Part shown: piece by piece, positions 35,088 to 37,304 of the stretch
Layout: every line of letters begins with the position of its first letter
Position numbering within the stretch: the first letter of the stretch is position 1
NCBI GenBank assembly: GCA_001600355.1
Contig: BCJU01000011.1
Coordinates: 1 to 37,304 of the forward strand
DNA from: Meira nashicola
Taxonomy: Eukaryota > Basidiomycota > Exobasidiomycetes > Exobasidiales > Brachybasidiaceae
Length of the DNA: 37,304 nt
Direction of reading: 5' to 3'
The notes under the pieces: generated by a model
The model's input: only the letters and a program-made list of their open reading frames with translations
Told to the model about the DNA's origin: nothing
Databases searched by the model: none
Made by a program: the position numbers and the translations under genes

Positions 35088-37181
35088 TTACACTTGCCAA
35101 GAATGAGGTCCAAAAGCATTAATCACTTCAGTCAGCGCTCTAGAATCGTTAAGTGTATCTCGTTCACCTCCAGCCTCTCCTAGCAAAGCTGCCCAGTCGA
35201 TTGTGGGGATGAGAGGGTGGGCGTCACCAAGATTATCATGTGGAGTAGTGGCGACATGCTGTTCGAACTGCTCAACAGATGGTGATGTTGAAGATGACTC
35301 TGTATGTACGCCCCCAATCGCTTGCTTGAAGAGATTTTCCAAAACCGAGATTGCACGTTGAGCAGCCGGGCTATTCTCTACCCCATTATTGAGAAGATCC
35401 AATGCAAGTTGAGCATACGATCGTAGTTGTCGTGTGGTGAATTGTTGGAGCTGTGTTTCCAAAATGCTGATTGAATTCTGTTGATGCAAAGCTACACAGC
35501 AAGAAACGCCTGCTGTAAATATTTGAATTCGTACAACCCACCAACGTACGCCAGGAAAATGATACTGCAAACTGAAACGAATCAGATCCAATAAAGAAGT
35601 AGCATTCTGAAGAGCGATTCTAGTCGCATATGCATATGCAGAATCACTATATCCGCGTATCACAAAAGGACGATAAATGCGTAAGATTCGATATTGATTT
35701 CCTATTTCGAGAAATATTTTTTGCCATAACGTTTGCATTTCTAGCCTACTGTCTAGTCGAGGTTCTTCCTCAAGCCTTCCATCTGCAAGTTTGAGTTTCA
35801 TAGATTCAGGTAACTTCTCGCTTGCCTTGTGAATTGATTTTTCCAGCCTGATCACATCATCAAAGTGGATGTTGGCTCCACCAAAAAGATCGATACTTTG
35901 TCTTGTGAGGATGGCGAATGGAATTTTAACGACGTGGTAACTCATTTCAGTCAGTTTCTCATCCAGAGAAGGTGGAGGTCTGTCGGAAGTTCTGTCCAAC
36001 TCCTCGTCATTCAGATTGGCTGGCCGGGCGATATACACTTGAGTAGGATGAATGGTGTAAGTGAAATTGCAAGAAGATGCAGTGTAGCAATCTTGACAAA
36101 TCAGACTCCAATAAAGCCTTCTTGAAATTTCTTGTACGCTGTCAAAATGATTTGATCTCTCACTAGGTATCAATTTGTGATTTAGAGAATCTCGTGATTC
36201 CAACTTTCCAATATCTTGACGTCCTATGCCCATCACATTTGCGATTCGAATTGCCATTGCTAAATTGATATGATGACGATCACTTTTGCCATGATCATTT
36301 AACCATATACCTTGCATGACCAATGTCTGAATAGTTGCAACAGAATGATGATCAAGATAATTACCTTGTTCCAATGCCTTGCAGCTGAGGTTATAATAGC
36401 TTTGTGCCTGCCAATGATCTTCCTTACTACAATCTTGTGCAAAGTGAAGTGAAAGGCATAACATGATATACAAAAGGGCTAATGTATGCATATCAGCAAA
36501 TACCTCTTCGCGTTGATCAAAATTATCGCTACGAACGTTGTCTAACCATCTCTCAAAAGATGGTCTATGAACGACATGATGAATCCATTCTACAGCCAAC
36601 CAATATCGTACAAGTAAAAGATCGCATTCTGTTTTCGTAGGAAGCTTTCGAAAAAGTCTGCCAAAGGCGTTTTGCATCGATCTCCTCTCATCTGAAACGT
36701 GCTCAAGATCGTTGGTTGTGCTTGCATTAGGAGATTCTTGTAAGTGAGATCGAACGGGACTGTATCTACGTGCCCTTTTTCGCTGTGTTGAAATGATTTG
36801 ATGATCGAATTCGTCCAAATCGACCACATCGTCGGGCCAGAGTTGGGTGGAAGTGTCATTTCTATGAATAGTTGGAGCAGGTGTAGCACTTGTCGCCACC
36901 TTCTGTCCAAGTCCGGCTGTATTTCGAGGTGTTTTCAAAGATGCAATTACATTCTCTAATTCTGCCAATCTTGATTCTATAGTTTGTATCTTTTCATCTT
37001 CTGGTCGTTTGCTTTGAACCGATTGCTTTTGAGTTGGCCAAACGCATTCTTCTCCTCTCCTTCTACAATGTCCACATTGTGTTTGTCGATCACATTTTAC
37101 TTTTCTAGCCCTGCATGGTAAACAAGATATTGGTGGTCTTGTGATCATGCGTTGCTTTCTAGTATATCCTGCGCCATTCAT
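35088..37181 (-). CDS. Zn2Cys6 transcription factor with coiled coil and middle homology region
   Basis: 697 residues, one exon. The N-terminal zinc cluster is CLPCRARKVKC, DRQTQ, CGHCRRRGEEC. A linker and a dimerisation-type coiled coil (IQTIESRLAELENVIASL) follow. The middle homology region is seen around LLLVRYWLAVEWIHHVVHRP and LAMAIRIANVMGIGRQDIG. Base composition is somewhat less AT-rich than in the other genes of the window and codons look less biased to A/T, which may reflect a different history. Its 3' end lies 51 bases from the convergent arylsulfotransferase stop. It is the obvious candidate regulator of the right-hand module, but no operator links it to those genes by sight. Confidence 0.9.
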   Translation of the reverse strand: MNGAGYTRKQRMITRPPISCLPCRARKVKCDRQTQCGHCRRRGEECVWPTQKQSVQSKRPEDEKIQTIESRLAELENVIASLKTPRNTAGLGQKVATSATPAPTIHRNDTSTQLWPDDVVDLDEFDHQIISTQRKRARRYSPVRSHLQESPNASTTNDLEHVSDERRSMQNAFGRLFRKLPTKTECDLLLVRYWLAVEWIHHVVHRPSFERWLDNVRSDNFDQREEVFADMHTLALLYIMLCLSLHFAQDCSKEDHWQAQSYYNLSCKALEQGNYLDHHSVATIQTLVMQGIWLNDHGKSDRHHINLAMAIRIANVMGIGRQDIGKLESRDSLNHKLIPSERSNHFDSVQEISRRLYWSLICQDCYTASSCNFTYTIHPTQVYIARPANLNDEELDRTSDRPPPSLDEKLTEMSYHVVKIPFAILTRQSIDLFGGANIHFDDVIRLEKSIHKASEKLPESMKLKLADGRLEEEPRLDSRLEMQTLWQKIFLEIGNQYRILRIYRPFVIRGYSDSAYAYATRIALQNATSLLDLIRFSLQYHFPGVRWWVVRIQIFTAGVSCCVALHQQNSISILETQLQQFTTRQLRSYAQLALDLLNNGVENSPAAQRAISVLENLFKQAIGGVHTESSSTSPSVEQFEQHVATTPHDNLGDAHPLIPTIDWAALLGEAGGERDTLNDSRALTEVINAFGPHSWQV

Positions 37182-37304
37182 GGATATAAGAGAGGATCCA
37201 TCTCAAGGTTGATAGTGGTGATAAGCATAGTTAGCGTTGCATGTATGCACGATAAAAAATACAGATAAAGCGGGCTACACGGTAATCAAAAAGTGGTATT
37301 GTCC
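37182..37304. other. Right-end flank
   Basis: Upstream region of the last Zn2Cys6 gene. I see no further gene or motif in it. Confidence 0.4.

Noticed and set aside
1..37304. Secondary-metabolite biosynthetic cluster, because of P450, SDR, MFS and Zn2Cys6 genes.
   Set aside because: No polyketide synthase, non-ribosomal peptide synthetase, terpene cyclase or prenyltransferase is visible, and most enzymes are oxidative or hydrolytic catabolic types.

Overview
This is nuclear DNA of a filamentous or yeast-like fungus. The evidence is five genes with Zn2Cys6 binuclear-cluster DNA-binding domains, fungal-type MFS carriers and GPR1/FUN34/YaaH carriers, and spliceosomal introns of about 40-110 bases with GTRAGT-type donors. 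The DNA is AT-rich (about 35-40% GC by eye) and gene-dense, and most start codons have a TATA-like box 30-100 bases upstream. I cannot place it to genus. No tRNA, rRNA, transposon or CRISPR array was recognised. The sequence is draft quality: it contains scattered N, and three frame breaks lie between 21.5 and 24.7 kb.

Left block (about 1.2-16.8 kb): an ACAD10/11-type acyl-CoA dehydrogenase (-), aldehyde dehydrogenase (-), a very short Zn2Cys6 protein (+), cytochrome P450 (-), a divergent pair of GPR1/FUN34/YaaH monocarboxylate carriers (-/+), a zinc alcohol dehydrogenase (-), an ACAD10/11-type phosphotransferase-fold kinase (+) and a large Zn2Cys6 regulator (+). All six promoter regions of this block carry two or three copies of one motif, RACCGGMT (13 copies in all). 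I found none in the promoters further right. The block therefore looks like one regulon. P450, ADH and ALDH can turn a chain end into a carboxylate, and the carriers can move small acids. The kinase and dehydrogenase together are the two activities that vertebrates fuse in ACAD10/ACAD11 and bacteria separate in levulinate operons, to remove a 4-hydroxy group by phosphorylation and elimination. My leading hypothesis is a fungal route for 4-hydroxy acids or lactones; the substrate is unknown.

Middle block (17-25.5 kb): a Zn2Cys6 regulator, a secreted PAF-acetylhydrolase-like esterase, an NmrA-like NAD(P)-binding protein, a frame-broken nitroreductase, a cytosolic alpha/beta hydrolase and a frame-broken Zn2Cys6 regulator.

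Right block (25.5-37.2 kb): a sugar/quinate-type MFS carrier divergent from an AtuA-DUF4387 fusion protein, then a metal-dependent cyclase-family protein, a classical SDR, an anion:cation-symporter MFS carrier, a PAPS-independent-type arylsulfotransferase and a Zn2Cys6 regulator. This looks like a second catabolic module, with its own repeated promoter elements.

Several gene models were rebuilt from splice signals: the ACAD start, the ALDH last exon, both GPR1-type carriers, the ADH ends, the kinase, the SDR and the arylsulfotransferase.
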